NCBI RefSeq assembly: GCF_029946515.1
Contig: NZ_JARZHH010000024.1
Coordinates: 89,752 to 153,751 of the forward strand
DNA from: Polyangium sp. 6x1
GTDB lineage: Bacteria; Myxococcota_A; Polyangia; Polyangiales; Polyangiaceae
DNA length: 64,000 nt
Direction: 5' to 3'
Part shown: piece by piece, positions 50,609 through 58,906 of the stretch
Position numbering within the stretch: the first letter of the stretch is position 1
Layout of the letters: every line of letters starts with the position of its first letter
Notes under the pieces: model-generated
Seen by the model: only the letters and a program-made list of their open reading frames with translations
Databases searched by the model: none
Told to the model about the DNA's origin: nothing
Made by a program: the position numbers and the translations under genes

Positions 50609-50709
50609 GCTTTTGCCCGACCGTAGCGCCGGCCGGGCCCACCGGCAAGGTGAGGTCGGCGGGAAAACCAGGCGCATCGACGGAAGGCCTCTTCGCGCGG
50701 CCCCGAGGT

Positions 50710-51504
50710 TCAACCCGCGCCGCCGGCCAGCCGCTCGTAGATCGCGTGATACAGCCCATTGCCGAGCGCGCGGCGCACCGCTGTCTTCGCCCCGCCCCGC
50801 GCGCGCGCCCAGAGGAGCCACCCCGGCGAGGCGCTCGCGAGCGCCTCGAATTCGCCCGCCGACGTGCCCGGACGAACCGCGATCCGGCAGAGCACCACGC
50901 CCTCGGGCAAACGCCCCGCCCTGTGCGCGCCGATGCGCGAGGAATGGAACACGCGATAGCCCTCGAGGATCCCCGCCTCCACGTCGCGCTGCCGGAATCG
51001 GCCGCCGGGGAACGAGAGCTGCTCCACGGCGTGGCCCACGTGCTCCTCGATCGTCGCCTTGGAATCACGGAGCTCCGCGCGCGCCTCCTCCTCCGGCAGA
51101 TCGTCGAGGAATCGATGCGTGCGCCCGTGGGAGCCGATCGACATGCCTCGCTCGGCCATCTCGCGGACCTCGGACCAACCACAAAACCCAGCCCGCTGGC
51201 CGATGAAATCGGACGTCACGAAAAACGCCGCGCGGAGCCCCCGACGCAAGAGGCGCGGCAATGCGTGCCGGTACGAGCTCGCGTGCCCGTCGTCGAACGT
51301 CAGCACGATGCGATCGTCCTTGTCGAGGCCCCGCGGCAAAACGGCGGGGTCGGCCACCGGCAGGCCCTTTCGCGAAAGGATGTCGAGCTGCTGCTCGAAT
51401 GCGGCGACGGAGATGGCGTACGGCCGATCCGACGGGTCGATCGCGACGAGCTCCCGGTCGCCTTCGTAGAGCGCGTGATACATCAGGACGACGAGTCGGC
51501 TCAT
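50710..51504 (-). CDS. Polysaccharide deacetylase (CE4)
   Basis: Removes acetyl groups from N-acetylglucosamine-type polymers. Product of 264 residues (MSRLVVLMYHALYEGDRELV). The NodB motifs are present: RIVLTFDDGHASSYRHALPR (the Asp pair), and MSIGSHGRTHRFLDDL (the two metal-binding His). No signal peptide is seen, which is common when the enzyme acts on a glycan assembled at the inner membrane. Its start overlaps the stop of the glycosyltransferase gene upstream, so the two probably build the same surface glycan. Confidence 0.92.
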   Translation of the reverse strand: MSRLVVLMYHALYEGDRELVAIDPSDRPYAISVAAFEQQLDILSRKGLPVADPAVLPRGLDKDDRIVLTFDDGHASSYRHALPRLLRRGLRAAFFVTSDFIGQRAGFCGWSEVREMAERGMSIGSHGRTHRFLDDLPEEEARAELRDSKATIEEHVGHAVEQLSFPGGRFRQRDVEAGILEGYRVFHSSRIGAHRAGRLPEGVVLCRIAVRPGTSAGEFEALASASPGWLLWARARGGAKTAVRRALGNGLYHAIYERLAGGAG

Positions 51505-52625
51505 GTCTTCTCCCATCGCGCGTCGATGCGGCCATCGAGGTAGTTGCCGAGCGCCAGCACCGAGGCCCGGTTCAGCTCGACGAACACCTCCGCGAAGCTG
51601 ACGAGCCGGCTCCGGCGCAGCATCGGGATCGCCGCGCCCGCGAAGGAGAGCGCATAAAACGCGCCCTGCAGCGTCGCGGCCGCCCGGTACAACGTGCCGC
51701 TCGAGAGCACGGACGACGTGTACATCACGCCGAGCGCATAAGGCACGAGGAGCCGGAACCATTTGTGCGAGACGAACTGGACCCAGAGCGGGTTCTGCCA
51801 CGGCAAGAACAGCCACCGGTGCCGCGCGAACGACTGGAAATTGCCCGTGAGCGTACGGATCTTTCGTTTTCGCTCCCCGGCCATGTTCTGTTCGAGCTCG
51901 TCGTACATCACGGCCCGCGGCTCGAAGACGACGCGCCGGCCGCGGCGCGCGAGGTGCATCGGCTGCTCGAAATCGTCGAGCAGCGTGCCCGGTTCGAGCG
52001 GCGTGTAGTCCTCGCGCCGCATCACATACAGCGCGCCCGTGACGCCCACGGTCGAGGCGAAGCGGCTCTCCGCTTTGCGGATCCATTTCTCGTAGCGCCA
52101 GTAAAGCCCGATGTGCGCCGCGGTCAGCGTCCTCGGATCGACGTGCAAAAGCTCCCCGCTCACGGCACCGACGCCGGGCTGCATCAAGCGGGCCACGAGG
52201 TGGCGCACGGCGGGCCGCTCGATCCGCTGGCGAACGTCCGCGAACACCACGACAGGCGTCTCCACGTGGGCCATCGCCACATTGAGCGCGTACGCCTTGC
52301 CCCGCCGCTCCGGATACCGGACGAACGTCACGTCCGGCTCGCGCGCGAGGAGGGCGTCCGTCCCGTCCGTCGAACCATCCGATACGAAAAGAAAACGCAG
52401 GCGATCGCGCGGATAATCGAGCGCGCGGAGGTTCTCGAGCTTCGCAGCCAGCCGCGCCGCCTCGTCATGGACCGCGATCACCACGGTCACGGCGGGCCAT
52501 TCGGCCACGACGGCCGGATCGACGGGCTCGTCGCGCCGGAGGCGGGACAAGATCCATATCCCGACCGGATACCCGACGTAGGTATACGCCACGAACACAA
52601 ACGACAGCCAGAACAAGAGCTCCAT
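51501..52625 (-). CDS. Membrane glycosyltransferase, GT2 family
   Basis: Processive-type or polymer-forming GT2 enzyme of 374 residues. An N-terminal helix (LLFWLSFVFVAYTYVGYPVG) precedes the catalytic domain: VVIAVHDEAARL, FLFVSDGSTDGTDAL, VVVFADVRQRI in place of the DxD, and later DDFEQPMHLARRG. C-terminal hydrophobic segments (LVPYALGVMY, GAFYALSFAGA) follow. The donor sugar cannot be predicted. A start 7 codons upstream is possible, but the chosen ATG opens on the membrane helix. Paired with a deacetylase, it suggests an exopolysaccharide or spore-coat glycan. Confidence 0.9.
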   Translation of the reverse strand: MELLFWLSFVFVAYTYVGYPVGIWILSRLRRDEPVDPAVVAEWPAVTVVIAVHDEAARLAAKLENLRALDYPRDRLRFLFVSDGSTDGTDALLAREPDVTFVRYPERRGKAYALNVAMAHVETPVVVFADVRQRIERPAVRHLVARLMQPGVGAVSGELLHVDPRTLTAAHIGLYWRYEKWIRKAESRFASTVGVTGALYVMRREDYTPLEPGTLLDDFEQPMHLARRGRRVVFEPRAVMYDELEQNMAGERKRKIRTLTGNFQSFARHRWLFLPWQNPLWVQFVSHKWFRLLVPYALGVMYTSSVLSSGTLYRAAATLQGAFYALSFAGAAIPMLRRSRLVSFAEVFVELNRASVLALGNYLDGRIDARWEKT

Positions 52626-52727
52626 AGCCCCCCGCTCCACGCGCATCTCTAGCGTCGAGCGCGCAACGCGGCACGTCTGTTTGAGGTCGAAATATCGGGA
52701 GCCCGACGGCGGCTCCCTCGACGGCCC

Positions 52728-54227
52728 TCAGCGAAGCTCGACGAGCTCCCCATCCGAAGGAGCGACCTCGACGATCCGCGCGCCCTCCGCGCCGCGGATC
52801 TCCACCTTCGTGACCGGCTCGCAGGCCCCCGCCGTACACCGGCCGAGCGCGCATGTCCCCTGCTTGCACGGGCCCGCGCCCCTCGACGGAATCGTGATCC
52901 ACAAGGGCGAGACGCCGAGCTTCTTGCCCGCGACGAAGACATCCATGCCCGGCGGATCCGTCCGCAGCTCGACGGCCGTTTTTCCGACCGTGACATTCGG
53001 CCTCGCTCCCTTCGCCTTTTCGAGCACCTTCGGGGCCGGCGGAGGCGCGGGGATCGGCGGCGGCTCGGGGAGCACGGGCTTTGCTACGACCTCGACGTGG
53101 GGCGGCGGCACGACGGGCGGAGGCGGCGCCGGTTGTCCGAGCAGGTTTGCTCCCACGAGCGCCGCCGGCACCGAGACGCCCCCGAGCACGGCGCCGCCCA
53201 CGCGCCACGGAGAGAGAGGATAACGAGGCGCATGCACCCGCCGGTCCGTCCCGAAGACCCAGAACGTCCGCGTCTCCTTGCCCCAGCGATACCGCGCCTC
53301 GTACACCGGCACCGCGCGCACGACGAGGCGCTGGCCGTGGAGCTTTTCGCCCTCGGGAAACGCGTGCAAAGCGATCAGCGCATTCGCCGCCGCCTCGACG
53401 TCCGCATTCACGCGCGTAAAAGCCCCGCGATAAGGCCCCGCCCCGCCTTCCCCGCCGCGCCCCGGCTCGATGCGCGCCTCTTCCTCGCTGTGGATCACGT
53501 CCCCGCCCGCGAGCCCCACGAGCTGGTCCGGCAGGTCCGTCTTCTCGATTTGCCGTGAATTCGTGCGTGTCGACCAGTGCACGTGGACGCGCCGGAAATG
53601 GCGGAGCCGGCCGAGCCCCGCGCACGTGCTGCACGTGACCCTGCCGCTGCCGCCGCACGTCGAGCACGTCACGCGCCCGCTGCCCCAGCACCCCGAGCAG
53701 GTCGACGTGTACGTCTCGGTGCGCGTCGACGTATTGCCTTGCGCGTCCGTCTCCGTGGTGGTGCGCGTCTCCGTGGTGCGGCCGTCGCCGCCGCAGGACC
53801 CGCACGTCACGCGCCCGCCGCCGCTGCACGTGCTGCACGTGACGCTGCCGCCGCCCTTGCAACGAAAGCAGGTGCGCACCTGTTCGGTGTGCGGCACGCG
53901 CACGACGACGCGGTGGTCCTGCGTGAAGAGCGGCGGCATTTTCAGGAGGATCTCCCAGGGCCCCGGCGCTCGCCCGTTCTCCGGGCCGTCGACGGGCCCG
54001 CTCGCGTACGGCTCGTGCGTCTCCTCCGGGACGCGCGTCTCCGTGTACGATTGAAAGACCACGTCGAATGCGCCGGTCCGCTCGAACGAGGTCACGTCGA
54101 GCCGCGCCGCGAGCCCGCGCCGCCCCCACGTCGTGGTGCGCGCGTGTTGCTCCAGGAAGAGGCGCGCGTCTTCGAGGGTCAGCGCGCCGGGGGCCGCGGG
54201 CGAGGTCGTGTCGGGAGCGTCGTTCAT
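52728..54227 (-). CDS. DnaJ-type Cys-rich zinc-finger protein without J domain, with PEGA-like C-terminus
   Basis: Product of 499 residues. Six CxxCxGxG-type repeats are arranged in two blocks: CFRCKGGG, CSTCSGGG and CGSCGGDG (about 118-148), and CSGCWGSG, CSTCGGSG and CSTCAGLG (about 175-205). They flank a Thr/Glu-rich spacer. The layout resembles the SSUH2-type protein of animals rather than DnaJ, because no J domain is present. A hydrophobic segment (GGAVLGGVSVPAALVGANLL) and a long Pro-rich linker lead to a PEGA-like domain (VELRTDPPGMDVFVAGKKLG). A membrane-anchored protein with a cytoplasmic chaperone-like zinc domain is likely. Confidence 0.85.
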   Translation of the reverse strand: MNDAPDTTSPAAPGALTLEDARLFLEQHARTTTWGRRGLAARLDVTSFERTGAFDVVFQSYTETRVPEETHEPYASGPVDGPENGRAPGPWEILLKMPPLFTQDHRVVVRVPHTEQVRTCFRCKGGGSVTCSTCSGGGRVTCGSCGGDGRTTETRTTTETDAQGNTSTRTETYTSTCSGCWGSGRVTCSTCGGSGRVTCSTCAGLGRLRHFRRVHVHWSTRTNSRQIEKTDLPDQLVGLAGGDVIHSEEEARIEPGRGGEGGAGPYRGAFTRVNADVEAAANALIALHAFPEGEKLHGQRLVVRAVPVYEARYRWGKETRTFWVFGTDRRVHAPRYPLSPWRVGGAVLGGVSVPAALVGANLLGQPAPPPPVVPPPHVEVVAKPVLPEPPPIPAPPPAPKVLEKAKGARPNVTVGKTAVELRTDPPGMDVFVAGKKLGVSPLWITIPSRGAGPCKQGTCALGRCTAGACEPVTKVEIRGAEGARIVEVAPSDGELVELR

Positions 54228-54305
54228 CAGGCTCGAGGGCGGAGTTTACCCGAGCCGCCTTGGCAACGCACCGACGTCGCTGTAACGTCGACGCGCGCGC
54301 AGACG

Positions 54306-55058
54306 ATGGCTTTCTGGATCCGGCAAGACCAATTCGAGGTTCTGGAGCGCGACGTGGGCATCGCGGAGCTCCAGCGGGACGTGATCCGCCGGCTCGGCGA
54401 GCGCTCGCCCGGCTGCTTCGCCATCGTGCCGGAGCGCGCCATCGCCGCGGTGGCGCGGCTCGGCGCCACGCGGGCGGCCCGTCACGGCCTCACCCGCCTC
54501 GGGCCGGTGCGGCTTTTCGTCGAGATGATGATCCTTTTTGGTTGCGCCTTCGACGACGACCCGCTCTTCCCCTGGGCCGGGGCCGCGCTCGCGGAGGCGC
54601 ACCCGACGCAGACCACGAAGGCCGACCGCCTGCACGACGCGATGATGGAGTACCTCCGCGCCACAGCCGGAATCGACCAGCAGCGCACGCTCGCGGCGAT
54701 GCGGAGGTTCGAGCCGATCGCCACGCGCGCGCTCTCCATGGACGTCGCGCCCGAGGCGATCCACGCGGTGCTCTTGCAGGAGACGCGCGCGCTTTTCCCC
54801 GAGCGGCTCGCCTACCTCGGGCCCGAGGGCGAGGCGAAGGCGGCGCACGCGTGGGCCGCGCTCGCGGAGGCCCGCGGGATCACCGGCGGCGGGGCCGTCG
54901 TCCACGCGCTGCTCGCGTGCCTGCTCGGGCATGGTTTCGTCGAGGATCCGCTCTTCGCCTGGGCGGACACGAGGCTCCGTGGCGGCGACGTGCAGGCGAT
55001 CGTGAGCGAGGCTGGTCTTTATTGCGAGCGGGTCCTCCGCTTCATGCACGAGGAGTGA
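54306..55058 (+). CDS. Helical protein upstream of a cell-wall hydrolase gene, unknown
   Basis: Product of 250 residues (MAFWIRQDQFEVLERDVGIA), mostly helical, not recognised. Blocks include LGPVRLFVEMMILFGCAFDD and LFPWAGAALAEAHPTQTTKA, and a second half with VVHALLACLLGHGFVEDPLF that echoes the first, suggesting an internal repeat. No signal peptide or membrane helix is visible. It ends 5 bp before the SleB-like gene. Small genes in this position are often chaperone or adaptor genes for exported effectors, which is only suggested here. Confidence 0.65.
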   Translation: MAFWIRQDQFEVLERDVGIAELQRDVIRRLGERSPGCFAIVPERAIAAVARLGATRAARHGLTRLGPVRLFVEMMILFGCAFDDDPLFPWAGAALAEAHPTQTTKADRLHDAMMEYLRATAGIDQQRTLAAMRRFEPIATRALSMDVAPEAIHAVLLQETRALFPERLAYLGPEGEAKAAHAWAALAEARGITGGGAVVHALLACLLGHGFVEDPLFAWADTRLRGGDVQAIVSEAGLYCERVLRFMHEE

Positions 55059-55063
55059 TTGCG

Positions 55064-55882
55064 ATGGGATTCCCGGGCGGAGGCACGCCGGAAAAGGTCT
55101 CGTCGAATGGCGACGCGAATTCGAAGCAGGTCTCGTCGCCGGACGAGGGCAGCGCGGTCAAGCCTTGCCCCTGCGATCCGAACAAGACGATGAGCCCGCA
55201 GATGAAGGCCGACATCGACGCGGTCAACAAGAAGCTCGACACGGCGATCGAGAACAACCAGAAGAACTACGACGCGAAGGTCGCCACGTACGCCAAGAAG
55301 GGCTGGCCGCACGACGACAACATCGCGAACATCAAGCGGCGCGGCGACGAGCTCAAGCAACGCAAGAAGGATCTGAACGACAAGATCAACGAGTGCGCCT
55401 GCCATGGCGACGGGCTCATGAACCTGGCGAACGTCGTGTACAACGAGGCGGGCTCGCACAGCATGAACGCGAAGACGGCCGTGGCCTACGCGTACATGAA
55501 CCGCACGAAGGGCAATCCCCGCGCGCCGAACTCGGCCTCCGAGATCTCGCATTACAAATCGATCGGGACGCGGGCGGAGGGCGTGACCGACAGCAACGCG
55601 GGGCTCTTCGCGAAGAACATGACGGACTCGATCGAGGCCGCCTGCCGCAGGCTGCGCGACAAGGATCCGGCGAAGAACGACCCGACGAACGGCTCGACGC
55701 ACTGGGTGAGCCCCGACGCGCTGCCGAAATCGTCCAGCGGCTGCGGAGGCGGCTTCTTCGCGAACGAGGGGCGCTGCTTCCCCACCTGGACGGACAAACG
55801 CTGGGAGCCCGGCGTCATCGAGACGGAGGCCGAGGGCGTGCGCCGCGGCGAGTTCATCTTCTACCGCGGCGTTCGGTACTGA
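55064..55882 (+). CDS. Putative cell-wall hydrolase (SleB-like), candidate effector
   Basis: Product of 272 residues (MGFPGGGTPEKVSSNGDANS). It lacks a classical signal peptide. After a charged N-terminus with coiled-coil character (about 45-105), a domain reads LANVVYNEAGSHSMNAKTAV and then AYAYMNRTKGNP. This matches the SleB/hydrolase-2 pattern (E-A in the first helix, then a conserved N-R), with Glu in YNEAG as the probable catalytic residue. Such domains cleave peptidoglycan. Without a signal peptide, secretion through a contact-dependent system is plausible but not shown. It is preceded by a gene that may encode its partner. Confidence 0.7.
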   Translation: MGFPGGGTPEKVSSNGDANSKQVSSPDEGSAVKPCPCDPNKTMSPQMKADIDAVNKKLDTAIENNQKNYDAKVATYAKKGWPHDDNIANIKRRGDELKQRKKDLNDKINECACHGDGLMNLANVVYNEAGSHSMNAKTAVAYAYMNRTKGNPRAPNSASEISHYKSIGTRAEGVTDSNAGLFAKNMTDSIEAACRRLRDKDPAKNDPTNGSTHWVSPDALPKSSSGCGGGFFANEGRCFPTWTDKRWEPGVIETEAEGVRRGEFIFYRGVRY

Positions 55883-55885
55883 CGG

Positions 55886-57562
55886 TCAAACGAACAGGCG
55901 ATCGAGCCACGCCGCGAATTTGTCCTCGTCCGCCGGCTGGCTGCGATAACCGACGTATCCGTCGGGTCGCACCATGTAAATGCTCTCCGAGCGCGCCCCG
56001 AAGCGCCGATGCAATTCGCCGTCCGGATCGAGCAGGACGGGCACGTCCGCGGGGAGCGCCGTCGGGACGTCCGCCCCAGGGACGATCACATAGGCCCGCA
56101 CGCGCTCGCCGAGCCGCGCACGCGCCGCGCTCACGATACGCCCGAGCCGCTCGTAGCCCTCGTTCGTCGCGGCCGCGCCGTCGAAGCAGAGAAGCGTGTG
56201 CTGCGTGCCGCGGAGGAGGTTGTGCAGCGTGTCGCTGCCGACCGGCATGTCCGGCACGCGCGCGCCGGGCGCGGGGCCGTCGCCGAAATGGATCCAGTCC
56301 GACAAACCCGGGCGCTCGTCCGAGCCGGTGAGGCGAATGTTCCACAAGGACGATTGGTCCTGCGCCACGGCCGGGCTCTTCGGGTACGCGACTTCGATCT
56401 GCGAGACCGTTCGCCCCGCGCGCTCTTTCACGAAGCCGAGGCTCGTGACGTAGCTCATGAGGTGATTGCGGATGCCGATCGTGAGCGGGCTCTTCATCGC
56501 GAGCGCCGTCTGGAGCCCGCGCGTGCCGACGTCCGTGAAGCGCAAGGTCTCCGCCGCCACGGGCCGCCGCTCGGCCTCGTACGAGTCGAGCAGCGCGTCC
56601 TTGCCGACGCCACGCGCGACGAGCGCGAGCTTCCAGGCGAGGTTGTACGCGTCCTGGATCCCCATGTTCATCCCCTGCCCGCCCGCCGGGCTGTGAATGT
56701 GCGCCGCGTCGCCCGCGACGAACACGCGGCCGACGCGGTAATGCGGGACGATGCGGCAATGAATGCGGAAATCGATCATCCACGCTGGATCGCTCAGGGA
56801 CGACCCCTCGGGGCCGCGCTCTTTCAAGAGCGCCTGGAACGACTCCAGCGCGACGGGGCGATCGTCGTCGGGGTCGACGAACGTGAGCAGGCGATACCGC
56901 TTCGCGCCCGGCAGCGGGAAGAACCCGAGCATGCCGTTCGGGCCGAGGAAAATCGCGATCTCGTCGTCGTGCACCGCGACCGGCAGCTCGACGTGGACGT
57001 CGGCTTGCATGAGGCGCACGTCGTACGTCGAGCCCTCGAACGGCAGGTCGAGCGTCTTGCGGACCGTGCTGTGCGAGCCGTCGCAGCCGAGCAGATACGG
57101 CACGCGCACTTCTTCGACCCAGCCGTCCTCGGAGGCGAGCGCGGCCGTGACGCCGCCCTCGTCCTGCGAAAAACTCTGGAGCTTGACCTTGCGCTCGACC
57201 GTGAGCCCGTGCGTGCGCTCGAGGTGCTCGGCGAGGACGAGCTCGGTCTCGCGCTGCGAGAGGCTCAGCAGAAAGGGGTAAGGCGAGTCGATTCCGCCGA
57301 ACTCGACCCGCGCGATGCGCTCGAGCGCGGGCGTCATGATGCGCGCCCCCGCGACCTGCCGCCCGCGCGCGAGGACCGGATCGATCACGCCCATGTCGTG
57401 GAAACATTCGAGCGTGCGGGCGTGGATGACCTGCGCTTTCGACCAGATCGAAGGGCCTTCGCCCTGGTCGATGATGCGGCACGAGAGCCCGTGCCGCGCG
57501 AGCTCCGAAGCCATCACGAGCCCGACCGGGCCCGCCCCCACCACGAGCGCATCCAAAGCCAT
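55886..57562 (-). CDS. FAD-dependent aromatic monooxygenase (PheA/TfdB-like)
   Basis: Hydroxylase of 558 residues. The FAD motifs are complete: LDALVVGAGPVGLVMASELA (nucleotide-binding GxGxxG), YLLGCDGSHSTVRK (DG motif) and GRVFVAGDAAHIHSPAGGQG (GD motif), followed by MNMGIQDAYNLAWKLA. The C-terminal third is a thioredoxin-like fold typical of phenol and polyketide hydroxylases. The start at 57562 is preferred over 57577 because GGAGGGAG lies just upstream at good spacing. No biosynthetic neighbours are present, so the substrate is unknown. Confidence 0.92.
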   Translation of the reverse strand: MALDALVVGAGPVGLVMASELARHGLSCRIIDQGEGPSIWSKAQVIHARTLECFHDMGVIDPVLARGRQVAGARIMTPALERIARVEFGGIDSPYPFLLSLSQRETELVLAEHLERTHGLTVERKVKLQSFSQDEGGVTAALASEDGWVEEVRVPYLLGCDGSHSTVRKTLDLPFEGSTYDVRLMQADVHVELPVAVHDDEIAIFLGPNGMLGFFPLPGAKRYRLLTFVDPDDDRPVALESFQALLKERGPEGSSLSDPAWMIDFRIHCRIVPHYRVGRVFVAGDAAHIHSPAGGQGMNMGIQDAYNLAWKLALVARGVGKDALLDSYEAERRPVAAETLRFTDVGTRGLQTALAMKSPLTIGIRNHLMSYVTSLGFVKERAGRTVSQIEVAYPKSPAVAQDQSSLWNIRLTGSDERPGLSDWIHFGDGPAPGARVPDMPVGSDTLHNLLRGTQHTLLCFDGAAATNEGYERLGRIVSAARARLGERVRAYVIVPGADVPTALPADVPVLLDPDGELHRRFGARSESIYMVRPDGYVGYRSQPADEDKFAAWLDRLFV

Positions 57563-57651
57563 CGCTGCTCCCTCCATTCGCCGCGTCGAGCGCGGCAGCC
57601 CTCCGGCATCATACTAGGAAATCTGCGTGTTCGAGGGGTAGGATTCGCACG

Positions 57652-58893
57652 ATGCCGGAACGCAAGGACTTCGGGGATGCCCTCGTGAAGGCCGCGCTCG
57701 CGCCGATCCAGGCCGCGAACGCGCGCCTCGGCGAGGGGGCGATCAGCGAGGGGGTCGCTGCGCTCTCCAAGGCCGAGCTGCTCGCCGGCCTGCGGCAGGG
57801 CATCGACAAGGCCGCGGTGGTCTTCAAGTTCCGGAGCGTCGACGTCGAAGCGCTCTTGCCGTGGGACGAGCTCTTGCCCGCGCTCGATCGCCTGGAGGCC
57901 GCGCAGATCGCCGCGATGCGCGCCTTGCAGCAGCACACGTCCGGCACCGGCGGTCCGCTCTCCGGCCCCACGCAAGGATCGGCCCCGGACGGTCGCAAGC
58001 AGACCGGCACCGAGGTGCTCTTCAAGGTCGCGAAGCGGTTCGCGGCCGATCCGCGGATCTGCGGCCCGCTCGAAGGGCTCGCGACGCAGGTCTCCGGGTG
58101 GGAGATGCTCGTCTCGCAGTGCGGAGATCGGCTCGAATCGAGCCCGCTGCACGCGCGGTTTGCGCGCCGGAAGCTCCTGGTTCTCGTGGCGCTCCTGGTC
58201 GTCGTGCTGGGCGCGTTCTCGGTCGGGGCGCGCTCGGGCTACAAGAAAAAGACGATCGACGACGCGCGCGCGCGGGTCGACGCCGTGCTGCGCGCCGAGG
58301 ACCCTTGCGCGGCCGAAGGGCTCGCGCCCGGCGACATCGCGCTCGCGACGCCGGAGCAAGTGACGGCCGAGAAGTCGCGCCTCGAAGCGTGCGCATCGGG
58401 GCGGGCGCGCGCGAAGTACGTCGCGGCCTGCGAGACGCTCGCGAAGAACTTCGAGGCGGGCAAGCTCTCGCCGGACGATCTCGCGATCGCCAAGGACGCG
58501 GCGCCGCGCCTCGAACGCGCGCAGAAGCGCGAGCTCGGCCTTCCCGATCTGGTCGCGACGCCGAAGGACATGCCTTGCCAGGACAGCCCGTCGAAGGACC
58601 GGTTCTTCGGGACGTACGCGACGGCGGCGGCGGAGTCGACGAAGGTGTGGGCCGAGGCGACGCGCGTCTCGGACGACCTCTGCGACGCGCTCCGCGGCAA
58701 GGACTTCGCGACGAAGCCGTACCGGAACGAACTCTCACGGCGCGCCGAGCCGGCGGCGGCGAAGGCGATCTTGAGCGGGAAACCCGAGGACATGGAGCTC
58801 GGCCAGAAGCTCTGCGACTTCGCGGCGTCGTTCGGGATCGAGCGCGGGAAGAAATGCACCGGGCTCGCGGCGGTCGTCGCGAAGAAGCGATGA
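57652..58893 (+). CDS. Single-helix membrane protein, unknown function
   Basis: Product of 413 residues (MPERKDFGDALVKAALAPIQ). The first part (1-160) is a soluble, helical domain. A membrane helix (about 174-194, KLLVLVALLVVVLGAFSVGA) separates it from a second soluble, helical region with several Cys (for example AEDPCAAEGLAP, RLEACASG and GRARAKYVAACETL). No family was recognised. The pattern suggests a cytoplasmic domain and an extracytoplasmic domain with disulfides. It precedes the HEWGH gene by 13 bp, so they are probably co-transcribed. Confidence 0.72.
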   Translation: MPERKDFGDALVKAALAPIQAANARLGEGAISEGVAALSKAELLAGLRQGIDKAAVVFKFRSVDVEALLPWDELLPALDRLEAAQIAAMRALQQHTSGTGGPLSGPTQGSAPDGRKQTGTEVLFKVAKRFAADPRICGPLEGLATQVSGWEMLVSQCGDRLESSPLHARFARRKLLVLVALLVVVLGAFSVGARSGYKKKTIDDARARVDAVLRAEDPCAAEGLAPGDIALATPEQVTAEKSRLEACASGRARAKYVAACETLAKNFEAGKLSPDDLAIAKDAAPRLERAQKRELGLPDLVATPKDMPCQDSPSKDRFFGTYATAAAESTKVWAEATRVSDDLCDALRGKDFATKPYRNELSRRAEPAAAKAILSGKPEDMELGQKLCDFAASFGIERGKKCTGLAAVVAKKR

Positions 58894-58906
58894 GAGAGGG
58901 GCATCC

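Noticed and set aside
50615..50650. GCCGG/CCGGC stem before the CLC gene
   Set aside because: Arms are only 5 bp and fully GC, so chance pairing is likely.
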